A stretch of DNA of 44,354 bases, taken from positions 1 through 44,354 of the forward strand of contig DOWL01000109.1 of the NCBI GenBank assembly GCA_003519585.1. Direction: 5' to 3'. Made by a program: the position numbers and the translations under genes. The notes under the pieces were generated by a model that saw only the letters and a list, made by a program, of their open reading frames with translations, did not search any database and had not been told where the DNA came from. Below are positions 16,796-24,688 of this stretch, piece by piece. Every line of letters starts with the position of its first letter. Positions within the stretch are counted from its first letter, which is position 1. Source of the DNA: Nocardioides sp. (GTDB taxonomy: Bacteria > Actinomycetota > Actinomycetes > Propionibacteriales > Nocardioidaceae).

Positions 16796-18943
16796 GTGGC
16801 GACCTCCGGGGGTGCGGCGCCCGGGAGCCTGGCGGGGCGCTCCTCGGCACTGCTGGGCTCGCTCGTCGCGATGCCCGCAGACGCCGCCACCCACGCGATC
16901 GTCGAGCGACATCTCGAGGTCACCGCGACCCTGCTCGGCCGCGACTGGATGACCCTCGTCCAGCACGTGCTCGACGACGAGGGCATCGCTCCGGGCGGTG
17001 TCGCTTGGCGGGCCGGCTACGCCCTGCACCACCTCGGACATCTCGGCGACGCCCTCCGCGTCGTGGCGTACGCCGACCCCGGCGGGGCCGACGAAGCCGA
17101 CTCGGCGCGGCTCGCCGGCATGCGGTCCGCGCTCGCCTGGGGACGCGGTGAGCTCGAGACCTGCCGCACCAGTGCGGAGGAGGCGCTCAAGTACGCGCGG
17201 GTCGCCGGCGATCCCGGAGCGGAGGCCAGCGCGTGGGTGGCGAACGCGATGCTGGCCGCCTTCGACGGCGACCGGGACCTCAACCTGCACTGCTACGAGC
17301 GCGCCCTGGCCCTCGCCGAGGAGGCCGGCGACCTCCAGACGTTGGAGCGGACCTGGAACAACCTCGGCTCACGCTCGCTCGACGAGGGCCGCTACACCGA
17401 GGCCCTCCAGCACCTCCAGCGCGGACTGGAGGTCAACGAGCGCACCGGCCACCTCTCCGGGCTGGCCATCCTGCGTCACAACATCTCCGAGGCGCTGCTC
17501 GGGCTCGGTCGCCTCGACGAGGCGCTGGTCGAGTCCGACACCGCCCGCGACCTGTGGACCTCGCTGGAGGCGCCCAGTGCCTCGGTGTCCTGGCAGCTCC
17601 AGGGCGACGTACAGCTCGCGCGCGGCAACGCCACGCAGGCGGCGATGGCCTACGCGCAGGCCGCGCGGCTGGCCGCGAGCGAGAACAACGCGCAGTACCA
17701 CGCCGGCGCCTTGGCCGGGCAGGCCGTGTCGCTGGTCGGCACCGATCCGACCCGGGCCGCCGCCCTGGTCGAGGAGGCGTTGCGGGTCGTACCGCCGGTC
17801 GGGCACGCGACGCCCGTCGTCGCCGCCGGCTGGGTGCGGCTCGCCGCGGGAGACGTGGCGGAGGCCGAGTCACTCGCGGCTCGCGCGGTCGAGCTGGCCA
17901 CCCTCCATCGCGACCTGCCGCGGCTCGCCGACGCTCTCCAGCTCGGCGCGCTGGCCCGCGCCGCGTCCGATGCGCGCGGGGACGACGAGCGGGTCGACGC
18001 GCAGCTACGGGAGGCCGGTGACATCTGGCGGGAGCTCGGCAACCCGCTGCGCGTGCTCACGAACGAGATCGTCGTGGCCCAGCGGCGCCGCGACCGGCTG
18101 ACGGCCACCGTGGCCCGCGACGAGTTGCGCTCGCTCGGTGTGCACGACGACATCTGGCGGGTCGCCGGCCCCCTCCGGGCCGTGGCCCGACCGCAGGCCG
18201 CCGACGAGATCCGCGTGCACGTGCTGGGCCAGTTCGGCGTGGAGGTCGGTGGCCAGGTGCTACCCGCCTCGGCGTGGCCCTCGCGCAAGGCCCGTGATGT
18301 GCTCCGGGTGCTGGCCTGTCGGGGTGAGCGCGGCATCGCCCGCGAGCGGCTCGGCGCCCTCGTCTGGCCCGATGCTGCCGCGGTCGGCAACCGGCTCTCC
18401 GTGGCGCTCTCGCACATCCGCTCGGTGCTCGATCCGGGACGCCGGCTCACGGACTCCGTGGTGGTGAGCGACGGTGGCGTGGTCCGGCTCGACCTGCGGC
18501 ACGTCTCGGTCGACCTGGTCGACTTCACCGACGCAGCCCGAGCTGCACTCGCGGCGGCCAAGTCCGGCTCCGCGCGCGCCGTACCCATGCTCGAAGGCGC
18601 CGCGGCGATGCACGCCGGCGAGCTGCTCGAGGACGCCGAGGGCGTCGACCGGGTCGACTGGATGGTGGCCGAGCGTGAGGAGGTCCGCCTCGTCGGACGC
18701 GAGGTTCTGCACACGCTCGCCGAGGTGCTCGCCGAGAGTGACGAGCCTGCCGAAGGTCTGCATTGGTACGCCCGACTGCTCGCGCACGACCCGTACGACG
18801 AGGCGACGTACGCTGCGCTGATCTCGCTCCTGGTCCGGCTCGGCCGGTACGGCGAGGCGCGGCGTCACCATCGCACCTACGTGCTGCGCATGGACGAACT
18901 CGGTGTGCCCGCGACCGCCTGGGAGGCGCTCGCCGGCGGGTGA
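16796..18943 (+). CDS. TPR protein with C-terminal SARP-type DNA-binding and BTAD domains
   Basis: A 715-residue regulator. Residues about 60-440 are tetratricopeptide-like helical repeats (for example LERTWNNLGSRSLDEGRYTEAL and LHQ-free units with ALLGLGRLDEALVES). From about 472 a winged-helix SARP domain begins (VHVLGQFGVEVGGQ, WPSRKARDVLRVLA, LSVALSHIRSVLDP), followed by a BTAD domain to the end (LHWYARLLAHDPYDEATYAALISLL in part). SARP proteins usually have the DNA-binding domain at the N-terminus, so the order is reversed here. There is no NB-ARC ATPase. GTG 16796 follows a TAGGAT hexamer (16784-16789) by six bases, so the gene is probably leaderless. The target is unknown; an 11-bp direct repeat near the neighbouring genes (19313-19330) is a candidate. 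Confidence 0.85.
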   Translation: MATSGGAAPGSLAGRSSALLGSLVAMPADAATHAIVERHLEVTATLLGRDWMTLVQHVLDDEGIAPGGVAWRAGYALHHLGHLGDALRVVAYADPGGADEADSARLAGMRSALAWGRGELETCRTSAEEALKYARVAGDPGAEASAWVANAMLAAFDGDRDLNLHCYERALALAEEAGDLQTLERTWNNLGSRSLDEGRYTEALQHLQRGLEVNERTGHLSGLAILRHNISEALLGLGRLDEALVESDTARDLWTSLEAPSASVSWQLQGDVQLARGNATQAAMAYAQAARLAASENNAQYHAGALAGQAVSLVGTDPTRAAALVEEALRVVPPVGHATPVVAAGWVRLAAGDVAEAESLAARAVELATLHRDLPRLADALQLGALARAASDARGDDERVDAQLREAGDIWRELGNPLRVLTNEIVVAQRRRDRLTATVARDELRSLGVHDDIWRVAGPLRAVARPQAADEIRVHVLGQFGVEVGGQVLPASAWPSRKARDVLRVLACRGERGIARERLGALVWPDAAAVGNRLSVALSHIRSVLDPGRRLTDSVVVSDGGVVRLDLRHVSVDLVDFTDAARAALAAAKSGSARAVPMLEGAAAMHAGELLEDAEGVDRVDWMVAEREEVRLVGREVLHTLAEVLAESDEPAEGLHWYARLLAHDPYDEATYAALISLLVRLGRYGEARRHHRTYVLRMDELGVPATAWEALAGG

Positions 18944-18957
18944 TCTGGTGCGGGTCC

Positions 18958-19290
18958 TCAGGCGCTCCGGCGCCCGGCCGCCGCGAGCTCGTCGGCGTCG
19001 CAGACCTCGATCCGCAGCTCCCGGACCTCACGGACGGCCTGGCTGCGCGCGTTGCGCCGCTCGAGTCGCAGGGTCGCCGGCGCGCCGTCGAAGACCAGGA
19101 ACGACAGCTCGGAATCACCGCTGAACAGCGGCAGCAGGTTCCCCGGGCGGTCGGCCAGGTGCCACCGGCTGGCCCCGATCCCGGATCGGAGCCGCAGCCG
19201 CAACCGGCTCCCCGGGGCGACCCCCACGACCGTGCCGGGGCGCGGGTCGGCGAGGGTGACGACGTTCGGGAGGGAGCGGGAGGTGGCCAT
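18958..19290 (-). CDS. small protein, possibly chagasin-like (I42) beta fold
   Basis: A 110-residue protein convergent with the SARP regulator. The sequence alternates like a beta-sandwich: RLRLRLRSGIGASRWHL, LSFLVFDGAP and VRELRIEV. The order of a Gly-rich loop followed by W, then an F-V-F strand and a basic strand is reminiscent of chagasin-type protease inhibitors (MEROPS I42), but the diagnostic NPTTGY loop is not present. I give the fold only as a suggestion. No signal peptide is seen. ATG 19290 has CAGGCT ending six bases upstream and no Shine-Dalgarno. Confidence 0.6.
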   Translation of the reverse strand: MATSRSLPNVVTLADPRPGTVVGVAPGSRLRLRLRSGIGASRWHLADRPGNLLPLFSGDSELSFLVFDGAPATLRLERRNARSQAVREVRELRIEVCDADELAAAGRRSA

Positions 19291-19312
19291 GCCCGGAGCC
19301 TGCCCCGAGGGC

Positions 19313-19330
19313 CTTTCAGGTTTCTTTCAC
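19313..19330. promoter_or_regulatory. 11-bp-spaced heptamer direct repeat (SARP-like binding site candidate)
   Basis: CTTTCAG (19313-19319) and CTTTCAC (19324-19330) are seven-base repeats with start points 11 bp apart, the arrangement that SARP regulators bind. They lie in the divergent gap between the small beta protein and the GNAT, next to a SARP-type regulator gene. Confidence 0.35.
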
Positions 19331-19377
19331 CGCTGTGATCCCGCTCTGCTGTGGCGCGGGGGAGGGATGATGGGCCG

Positions 19378-19902
19378 GTGCAGGTGCGCCCGGCCGAGAC
19401 GGCCGATCTCGACGACGTACGCCGGCTGTTCCGCGCGTTCGTCCAGTGGCATCACGGTCGGCAGGGGACGGATCTCGACCGGGTGCTGAGGTACTTCGAC
19501 GAGACGGCGTGGGCCGCGGAGCTGACCGGGCTCCCCGGCGCCTACGCGCCCCCCGACGGCGCGCTCCTCGTGGCAGAGCTCGACGGGGCAGAACTCGACG
19601 GGGGAGTCGCCGGCTGCGTGGCCTTGCGACGGGTCGACGATCGGCGGTGCGAGATGAAGCGGATGTACGTCGACGACGCCGGCCGGGGACACGGCATCGG
19701 GCGTGCGCTGGGTGAGGCGATCGTGGTTGCCGGCCGGGAGGCGGGCTACCGCGAGATGTACCTCGACACCAGCCCCAAGCAGCACGAGGCGATCGGGCTC
19801 TACCGCAGCCTGGGCTTCACCGAGACCGAGCCCTACTACGACGTACCGGCCGAGCTGCGCGACTGGCTGGTGTACTTCAAGGCGGACCTGACCACTAGCT
19901 GA
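19378..19902 (+). CDS. GNAT acetyltransferase
   Basis: A 174-residue N-acetyltransferase. Motif A appears as KRMYVDDAGRGHGIGRALGE, with GRGHGIGRA as the acetyl-CoA loop, and motif B as EAIGLYRSLGFTETEPY. This resembles single-domain GNATs of the PhnO/ElaA-like group acting on small amines, but the substrate is unknown. GTG 19378 is favoured because GATGAT (19366-19371) ends six bases upstream and GGAGGG is also present. An in-frame repeat LDGAELDGG (about 73-81) looks like a small duplication. It converges on the APP1-type gene with an eight-base overlap. Confidence 0.87.
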   Translation: MQVRPAETADLDDVRRLFRAFVQWHHGRQGTDLDRVLRYFDETAWAAELTGLPGAYAPPDGALLVAELDGAELDGGVAGCVALRRVDDRRCEMKRMYVDDAGRGHGIGRALGEAIVVAGREAGYREMYLDTSPKQHEAIGLYRSLGFTETEPYYDVPAELRDWLVYFKADLTTS

Positions 19903-20905
19903 GCAGGCCGAGCGAGGCTGCGTGCCGGCGTACGGCGTCGGAGTCGGCGGCGAGGACGAAGGGAACGGTGTCGTCCCATTCGTCGGAGACCTGCTCGACC
20001 CGGCCGTCGCCGGGGTCGAGGCGCACCTCGCGGATGTAGACGGCCAGGATCCGGTCGGGGTACTCCCGCACGATGTCGGCGTAGATCCGTGGATCCTCCT
20101 CCCCGGAGTCGCCGATCAGCACGAACGGCAGGTCCGGGTGCAGGTCGAGGACCTCGCGGATCCGACCGTGCTTGGGCTCCCGCCGCCCGGCGCTCCCGAG
20201 CAGGTCGCGGAGCAGCACCGGGCCGAGCGGGAAGTCGCGGTGCCGGAGGAAGGCGACCAGGAACGCGTGGAGGTTCCACGGGCTGGAGGAGACGTAGAAG
20301 ACCGGGTTCACCTCGGCGGCGAGGTCGCGGTAGAGCGCCGGCGCCCCCTCGAACGGCGTCCGGGTGAGCGCCGAGCCGGTCAGCGTCTGACGCACCATGT
20401 GGCCCAGGCGCTGGACTCCGGTCTCGAGGATGGTGTCGTCGACGTCCGAGATCACGCCGAACTTCGCGTCGCCGCCCGCGACTCGGACCCGCACTGGGGT
20501 GGTGTGCGCCGAGGTGACGCCGCGGTACGGCGCCGCGAGCTCGACCGTGCCCTCCGTCCACGGACTCTCGAGCCCGGTGGGTTGGAGCCGGACCAGGAAG
20601 TACCCCTCTTCGTCGCTGGTGACCTCAGCCGTCGTACCGGACAGGCTGATCCGAAGCGGAACGCCAGGCAGTTCGTCGGTCACGAAGCCGCGCAGGGTAC
20701 GGCGAAGCGCCGCCCCGGCACCCTCGCCGGCGACCGCGTCGCTCGGCGGCGGATCGTCGAGCACCCGTCCGCGCACCACCACGCCCTGCGGCCCGCCATG
20801 GCCCACGTAGGTCTCGATGCGGAAGTCCTGTGGCGCTCGATTGCGCCGCAGGCGCATGGAGTCCCATGCTCGCTCGATCGCGTCGGCCCAGCGGCTCGCA
20901 CCCAC
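19895..20905 (-). CDS. APP1-type phosphatidate phosphatase domain protein (DUF2183)
   Basis: A 336-residue protein. After an N-terminal beta-rich region (about 25-150) comes a HAD-like DUF2183 domain with the phosphatase signature SDVDDTILETG (Asp154 and Asp156 as DxDxT). FYVSSSPWNLHAFLVAFL and KHGRIREVLDLHPDLPFVLIGDSGEEDP (shortened: FVLIGDSGEEDP) follow, as in yeast App1-like phosphatases. Yeast App1 dephosphorylates phosphatidate; the bacterial substrate is not known. No signal peptide is seen. GTG 20905 has GGTGAG just upstream, inside the end of the preceding gene, only two bases after that stop, so the pair is clearly co-transcribed. Confidence 0.85.
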   Translation of the reverse strand: MGASRWADAIERAWDSMRLRRNRAPQDFRIETYVGHGGPQGVVVRGRVLDDPPPSDAVAGEGAGAALRRTLRGFVTDELPGVPLRISLSGTTAEVTSDEEGYFLVRLQPTGLESPWTEGTVELAAPYRGVTSAHTTPVRVRVAGGDAKFGVISDVDDTILETGVQRLGHMVRQTLTGSALTRTPFEGAPALYRDLAAEVNPVFYVSSSPWNLHAFLVAFLRHRDFPLGPVLLRDLLGSAGRREPKHGRIREVLDLHPDLPFVLIGDSGEEDPRIYADIVREYPDRILAVYIREVRLDPGDGRVEQVSDEWDDTVPFVLAADSDAVRRHAASLGLLS

Positions 20906-20907
20906 GT

Positions 20908-22194
20908 TTATCTCACCGGCTCGAGGGCGCCGAGGAAGACGGTCCGGCCGCCGGATAGTGGCTGGGCGGTGATGGTGAGCTGCACGGTTCGCTCGGTGCC
21001 GTCGGCGCAGAGGACCGGCACGGTGACGGGTGAGCCCAGCAGGGGGCTGCGGCCGTTGATCTGGTGGAGCGTGAAGCCGGCCAGATGAGCTTGGCGGTAG
21101 CGCGACGGGATGATCCCGAGCACCCGACGGCCCACCAAGCCGCCGCGCTCGTAGCCGAGCAGGTCGAGGGCGGGACGGCTGACCGCGACGATCACGTCGT
21201 AGTCGTCGATGGCCACCAGCGGAGTAGTTGCCTCGGCTACGGCACTCTCGTCCCAAGGCAGCTGCTCGGTGTCCAGGAATGAGCGGCTCGACATGGCGGT
21301 GAGCCACGGTCGGGCGGTGCCGCCCGCGGTCTGGCGGGCGACCTCGCCCGTGACCCAGTGCCGCAGCTCCTGCATCTCAGGTTGGGTCGGGGGTGTGAGC
21401 AGCGCGCCGGTCGTGGCGAGCTGGCGAGCGCGGTCGAGGGCGGCATCGAGCACCGGGAACCGCTCCACCAGGTGGGGCGGGATGAGGAGTTCGACGCGGT
21501 CGGCGGTGACCAACGGCTCGGTCGCTCCGGCCATCAGCTCGTCGGGCGCGGTGCCGAGCTCGAGCCGGGGCAACTGGTCCTCCAGCAGCGCGAGCAACTC
21601 ACTCGCCACAGCATGCCGCTGGAGGACATCGCTCACGTCGCCGCCGGGAACCTCCAGGTCGAGCAGCAGGCAGTCGCGGAGCAGGGCGCCGGCGTGCTCG
21701 AGCCACGCCGACATCAACAGCAGGGGTACGGCGAGCAGCTCGACGCGGATCTCGTCGTCGAGGCGCGGTGCTGCGAGGTCGGACGTGTCCGGCGCCGCCA
21801 CCTCGCCCTCGGGCCGGCCACCGAGCTCGAACCAGACGACCTTGCCGTCCTCGCGGAGCTCGGAGCCCCACCGGGTCACCGACTGGGCGAGCAGCTTGAG
21901 GCCACGTCCGGTGCCCGAGACGGTGTCGAAGTCACGGGTCCGTGGGAGGTGCGAGCTGCCGTCGACGACCTCGACCCGCACGTACCCGGCGTCCATCCGG
22001 GCCGACAGTTCGACCGTCGTACCGGCATGCACCAGTGCGTTGGTGACGACCTCGCTGACGGCCTGCTCCGCCTCGTCGACCAGGTCGTGGAACCCCGCTT
22101 CGGTGAGCCAGGCACGGATCGTGCGGCGGGCGTCGGGAACGCTGGAGGGCTGGGCAGGCAGGACACGGCGAGACTCGCGTGTGTCCCCGTCCAC
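20908..22194 (-). CDS. RsbW-like histidine-kinase-fold ATPase with C-terminal PAS domain
   Basis: A 428-residue signalling protein. The N-terminal HATPase_c domain of the anti-sigma (RsbW/SpoIIAB) type shows an N-box with Glu48, Asn52 and His56 (SEVVTNALVHAG), a G1-like VVDGS (Asp78), and the lid GTGRGLKLL (about 94-102). The middle (about 140-310) is helical and Leu-rich, without recognised family. The last 108 residues form a PAS domain (VAIDDYDVIVAVSRPALDLLGYE, then VLCADGTERTVQLTI). GTG 22194 is chosen over ATG 22212 because TACAAC ends six bases before it. The protein may phosphorylate or sequester a regulator in response to the PAS ligand. It is coupled to the APP1-type gene. Confidence 0.82.
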   Translation of the reverse strand: MDGDTRESRRVLPAQPSSVPDARRTIRAWLTEAGFHDLVDEAEQAVSEVVTNALVHAGTTVELSARMDAGYVRVEVVDGSSHLPRTRDFDTVSGTGRGLKLLAQSVTRWGSELREDGKVVWFELGGRPEGEVAAPDTSDLAAPRLDDEIRVELLAVPLLLMSAWLEHAGALLRDCLLLDLEVPGGDVSDVLQRHAVASELLALLEDQLPRLELGTAPDELMAGATEPLVTADRVELLIPPHLVERFPVLDAALDRARQLATTGALLTPPTQPEMQELRHWVTGEVARQTAGGTARPWLTAMSSRSFLDTEQLPWDESAVAEATTPLVAIDDYDVIVAVSRPALDLLGYERGGLVGRRVLGIIPSRYRQAHLAGFTLHQINGRSPLLGSPVTVPVLCADGTERTVQLTITAQPLSGGRTVFLGALEPVR

Positions 22195-22200
22195 TCGTCT

Positions 22201-22206
22201 GTTGTA
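22201..22206 (-). promoter_or_regulatory. -10 element deciding the start of the kinase/PAS gene
   Basis: TACAAC on the minus strand ends six bases before GTG 22194. The alternative ATG at 22212 lies upstream of this hexamer and has neither a ribosome site nor a -10 box. Confidence 0.5.
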
Positions 22207-22251
22207 CCCCATGCGAGCCCGCCCGAACGGCTCATCTGAGAACGTGGACCC

Positions 22252-22674
22252 ATGCGCGTTCCGGGCTGCGTGTTCTGCTCCATCGTCGCGGGCGAGAACG
22301 ACGCCGAGCGGGTCCTCGAAAACGATGCCTTCGTGGCCTTCCTCGACCAGCGACCGGTCTTCAAGGGCCACGTCCTGCTGGTCCCCCGAGACCACGTGGA
22401 CACGTTGCCGGACCTGCCCGCCGACCTGCGCGACGGGTTCCTCGACGCAGCACAGCGGATCGCGACCGCCGTCGTGTCCGGTCTCGGCGCACAGGGCAGC
22501 TTCGTGGCGATGAACAACGTGGTCAGCCAATCGGTGCCGCACCTGCACCTGCACGTGGTGCCACGCACCAAGGGCGACGGCCTGCGCGGCTTCTTCTGGC
22601 CACGCACGAAGTACGACGACGACGCCGACCGCGCGTCGTACGGCGCGCGGCTGCGCGCCGCTCTGGGGCAATAA
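22252..22674 (+). CDS. HIT-family nucleotide-binding protein
   Basis: A 140-residue histidine-triad protein. The motif HLHLHVV has His97, His99 and His101; His97 is preceded by SVP. The N-terminal CVFCSIVAGE is the usual start of the HINT-like branch. These enzymes hydrolyse adenosine phosphoramidates or dinucleoside polyphosphates. A C-terminal extension with FFWPRTKY is typical of actinobacterial members. ATG 22252 is divergent from the kinase/PAS gene with 57 bases between them; GAACGT (22240-22245) ends six bases upstream and there is no Shine-Dalgarno. Confidence 0.92.
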   Translation: MRVPGCVFCSIVAGENDAERVLENDAFVAFLDQRPVFKGHVLLVPRDHVDTLPDLPADLRDGFLDAAQRIATAVVSGLGAQGSFVAMNNVVSQSVPHLHLHVVPRTKGDGLRGFFWPRTKYDDDADRASYGARLRAALGQ

Positions 22675-22725
22675 AGGTCCCCCCGAATCGGTCCCGCGAG
22701 GGTCTTCCCCCTATCGTGGCGGCCC

Positions 22726-23493
22726 ATGGGTCGATACGACGGTCGCGTTGTCGTGGTCACGGGTGCCGCTCAAGGCATCGGGTTCGGGTGTGCCAGCCGG
22801 TTCGCCGAGGAGGGCGCGTCGGTGGCGGTGGTGGACCTCGACGAGGCCGCAGCCGCCGCGGCGGCCGCGAAGCTGCCCCTCCAGGGTGAGGCGAAGGCGA
22901 TCGGCATCGGCGCCGACGTGAGCGATGCCGAGGCAGTGGATGCCGCGGTCGCTCGCGTCGTCGAGGAGCTCGGCGGGATCCACGTCCTGGTCAACAACGC
23001 CGGCATCACGCGGGACAACCTGCTCTTCAAGATGACCGAGGCCGACTGGGACCTGGTGATGGGGGTGCACCTCAAGGGTGCGTTCTTGATGACCAAGGCC
23101 GCCCAGAAGCACTTCGTCGAGCAGAAGTACGGCAAGATCCTCAACCTCTCGAGCGTCAGCGCGCTCGGCAACCGCGGGCAGGCCAACTACTCCGCGGCCA
23201 AGATGGGCATCCAGGGCTTCACCCGCACCCTCGGCATCGAGTTGGGCCCGTTCGGGATCAACGCCAACGCGATCGGGCCCGGCTTCATCGCCACCGAGAT
23301 GACCGATGCGACCGCCCGGCGGCTCAAGATGGAGCCCGAGGAGCTGCGCCGCCTCAACGCCGAGGCCAACCCGGTCCGCCGGGTCGGCGAGCCGGCCGAC
23401 ATCGCCGCTGCGGCGGCGTTCCTGTGCAGCGACGAGGCGTCGTACATCACCGGCCAGACGTTGTACGTCGACGGCGGCGCCAAGCTCGGTTGA
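22726..23493 (+). CDS. fabG: short-chain dehydrogenase, 3-oxoacyl-ACP reductase type
   Basis: A 255-residue classical SDR. The NADP(H) loop TGAAQGIG is at 12-19, NNAG at 90-93, catalytic Ser142/143 in NLSSVSALGNRG, and Tyr155-Lys159 in QANYSAAKMG. The C-terminal VRRVGEPADIAAAAAFL and YITGQTLYVDGG are the standard FabG ending. It reduces beta-ketoacyl-thioesters in fatty-acid synthesis or a related pathway. There is no acyl-carrier or synthase gene nearby, so it may be a FabG4-like accessory reductase. TATCGT (22712-22717) ends eight bases before ATG 22726. A GC-rich hairpin follows the gene. Confidence 0.9.
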   Translation: MGRYDGRVVVVTGAAQGIGFGCASRFAEEGASVAVVDLDEAAAAAAAAKLPLQGEAKAIGIGADVSDAEAVDAAVARVVEELGGIHVLVNNAGITRDNLLFKMTEADWDLVMGVHLKGAFLMTKAAQKHFVEQKYGKILNLSSVSALGNRGQANYSAAKMGIQGFTRTLGIELGPFGINANAIGPGFIATEMTDATARRLKMEPEELRRLNAEANPVRRVGEPADIAAAAAFLCSDEASYITGQTLYVDGGAKLG

Positions 23494-23552
23494 CCCGAAT
23501 CATCCGCGAAATCACCCCAGATCGACCCGTGTCCTCCCTCAGGACGTCGGCG

Positions 23553-23574
23553 CGCCTCCCGATGAGTGGAGGCG
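23553..23574 (+). terminator. GC-rich hairpin downstream of fabG
   Basis: CGCCTCC and GGAGGCG form a perfect 7-bp stem with an 8-base loop, 60 bases after the fabG stop. A second, shorter hairpin (GTCCT...AGGAC, 23531-23545) precedes it. There is no T-run. Confidence 0.45.
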
Positions 23575-23652
23575 GGTGGGCGCACCATCGAAGTCCACCA
23601 GTTCAGTAGAGAACTACCCAGGGCCATGTCAGAGCCCCGATCGGAGTCCACT

Positions 23653-24681
23653 GTGCGAACCCGCGCCGTGACCGCCAAGGCCGCAGCGGCCGCCCTCGCC
23701 ACCTCCCTCCTCCTCGCCGCGTGCGGCGACGGCGACGGGTCGGACGAGAAGTCGGCCGACGGCCCCGAGGCCCAGAACGTCGCCGCCGGCTCCACGCTCG
23801 ACTCGACCTGGCCGCTCACCGGCCTCCCGGTCACCGGAGACGACGAGGCCGCACAGGACCACCCGGTGATGGTGCTCAAGATGGACAACACCTACGCCAG
23901 CGCGCCCCAGCAGGGGCTGAGCTCGGCGGACCTGGTGGTCGAGGAGCTGGTCGAGGGCGGGATGACCCGGCTCGCGGCGTTCTACTACTCCAAGATCCCC
24001 GGCGACGTGGGCCCCGTGCGCTCGATGCGGGCCAGCGACATCGGCATCGTCTCGCCGGTCGACGCTGACGTGGTCACCTCCGGAGCGGCGCAGGTGACGC
24101 TCAACCGGATCACCAGCGCGGGCATCGACTACTTCACCGAGGGCGACAAGGGGTTCTATCGCGAGTCGAGCCGCTCCGCGCCGTACAACCTGTTCACGAA
24201 CATGTCCGAGACCGTCACGCTGGCTGACCAGGACGGCCCGAAGCGGCCCGCCGACTACCTGCCGTGGGGTGCGGAGGAGGACTTCCCGCAGGGCCAGCCG
24301 GCCCGCACCCTGGCGGCGTCGTTCTCCGGTGGCCACACCACCAACTGGACCTTCAAGAACGGCGCGTACGTCAACGAGAACACCTACGCCGGTGCGGGCG
24401 ATGAGTTCCCCGCCGACACGGTGCTGGTGCTGCGGGTCAAGGTCGGCGACGCCGGCTACCGCGACCCCGCGGGCAACCCGGTCCCGGAGACGCACTTCAC
24501 CGGCCAGGGCCAGGCCCTGATCTTCCACGACGGCCGGCTGGTGCGCGGTCAGTGGACCAAGGACGGCCTCGACGACACGATCGACCTGCGCACCGAGGCC
24601 GGCGGGCTCACCGTCCCGGCCGGGCACGTCTGGATCGAGCTGGTGCCGGCAACCGGCGGCAAGGTCACCTTCGGCAAGTAG
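23653..24681 (+). CDS. DUF3048 (YerB-like) lipoprotein
   Basis: A 342-residue lipoprotein. The signal peptide ends in the lipobox LLAAC (Cys24 from this start), followed by an acidic linker and the DUF3048 two-domain body: HPVMVLKMDNTYASAPQQGLSSADLVVEELVEGGMTR (shortened: PQQGLSSADLVVEELVEGG), FYYSKIPGDVGPVRSMR, and the C-terminal QALIFHDGRLVRGQWTKDG and WIELVPATGG. The fold resembles cell-surface YerB proteins of Bacillus, whose function is not settled. GTG 23653 is preferred because GGAG lies six bases upstream; ATG 23626 in the same frame is an alternative. It converges on the TetR gene with seven bases between the stops. Confidence 0.87.
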   Translation: MRTRAVTAKAAAAALATSLLLAACGDGDGSDEKSADGPEAQNVAAGSTLDSTWPLTGLPVTGDDEAAQDHPVMVLKMDNTYASAPQQGLSSADLVVEELVEGGMTRLAAFYYSKIPGDVGPVRSMRASDIGIVSPVDADVVTSGAAQVTLNRITSAGIDYFTEGDKGFYRESSRSAPYNLFTNMSETVTLADQDGPKRPADYLPWGAEEDFPQGQPARTLAASFSGGHTTNWTFKNGAYVNENTYAGAGDEFPADTVLVLRVKVGDAGYRDPAGNPVPETHFTGQGQALIFHDGRLVRGQWTKDGLDDTIDLRTEAGGLTVPAGHVWIELVPATGGKVTFGK

Positions 24682-24688
24682 GACAGGC

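Noticed and set aside
20908..22671. Longer reading of the kinase/PAS gene to base 22671
   Set aside because: The extra part is antisense to the HIT gene. A -10 hexamer and the divergent promoter support a start at 22194.
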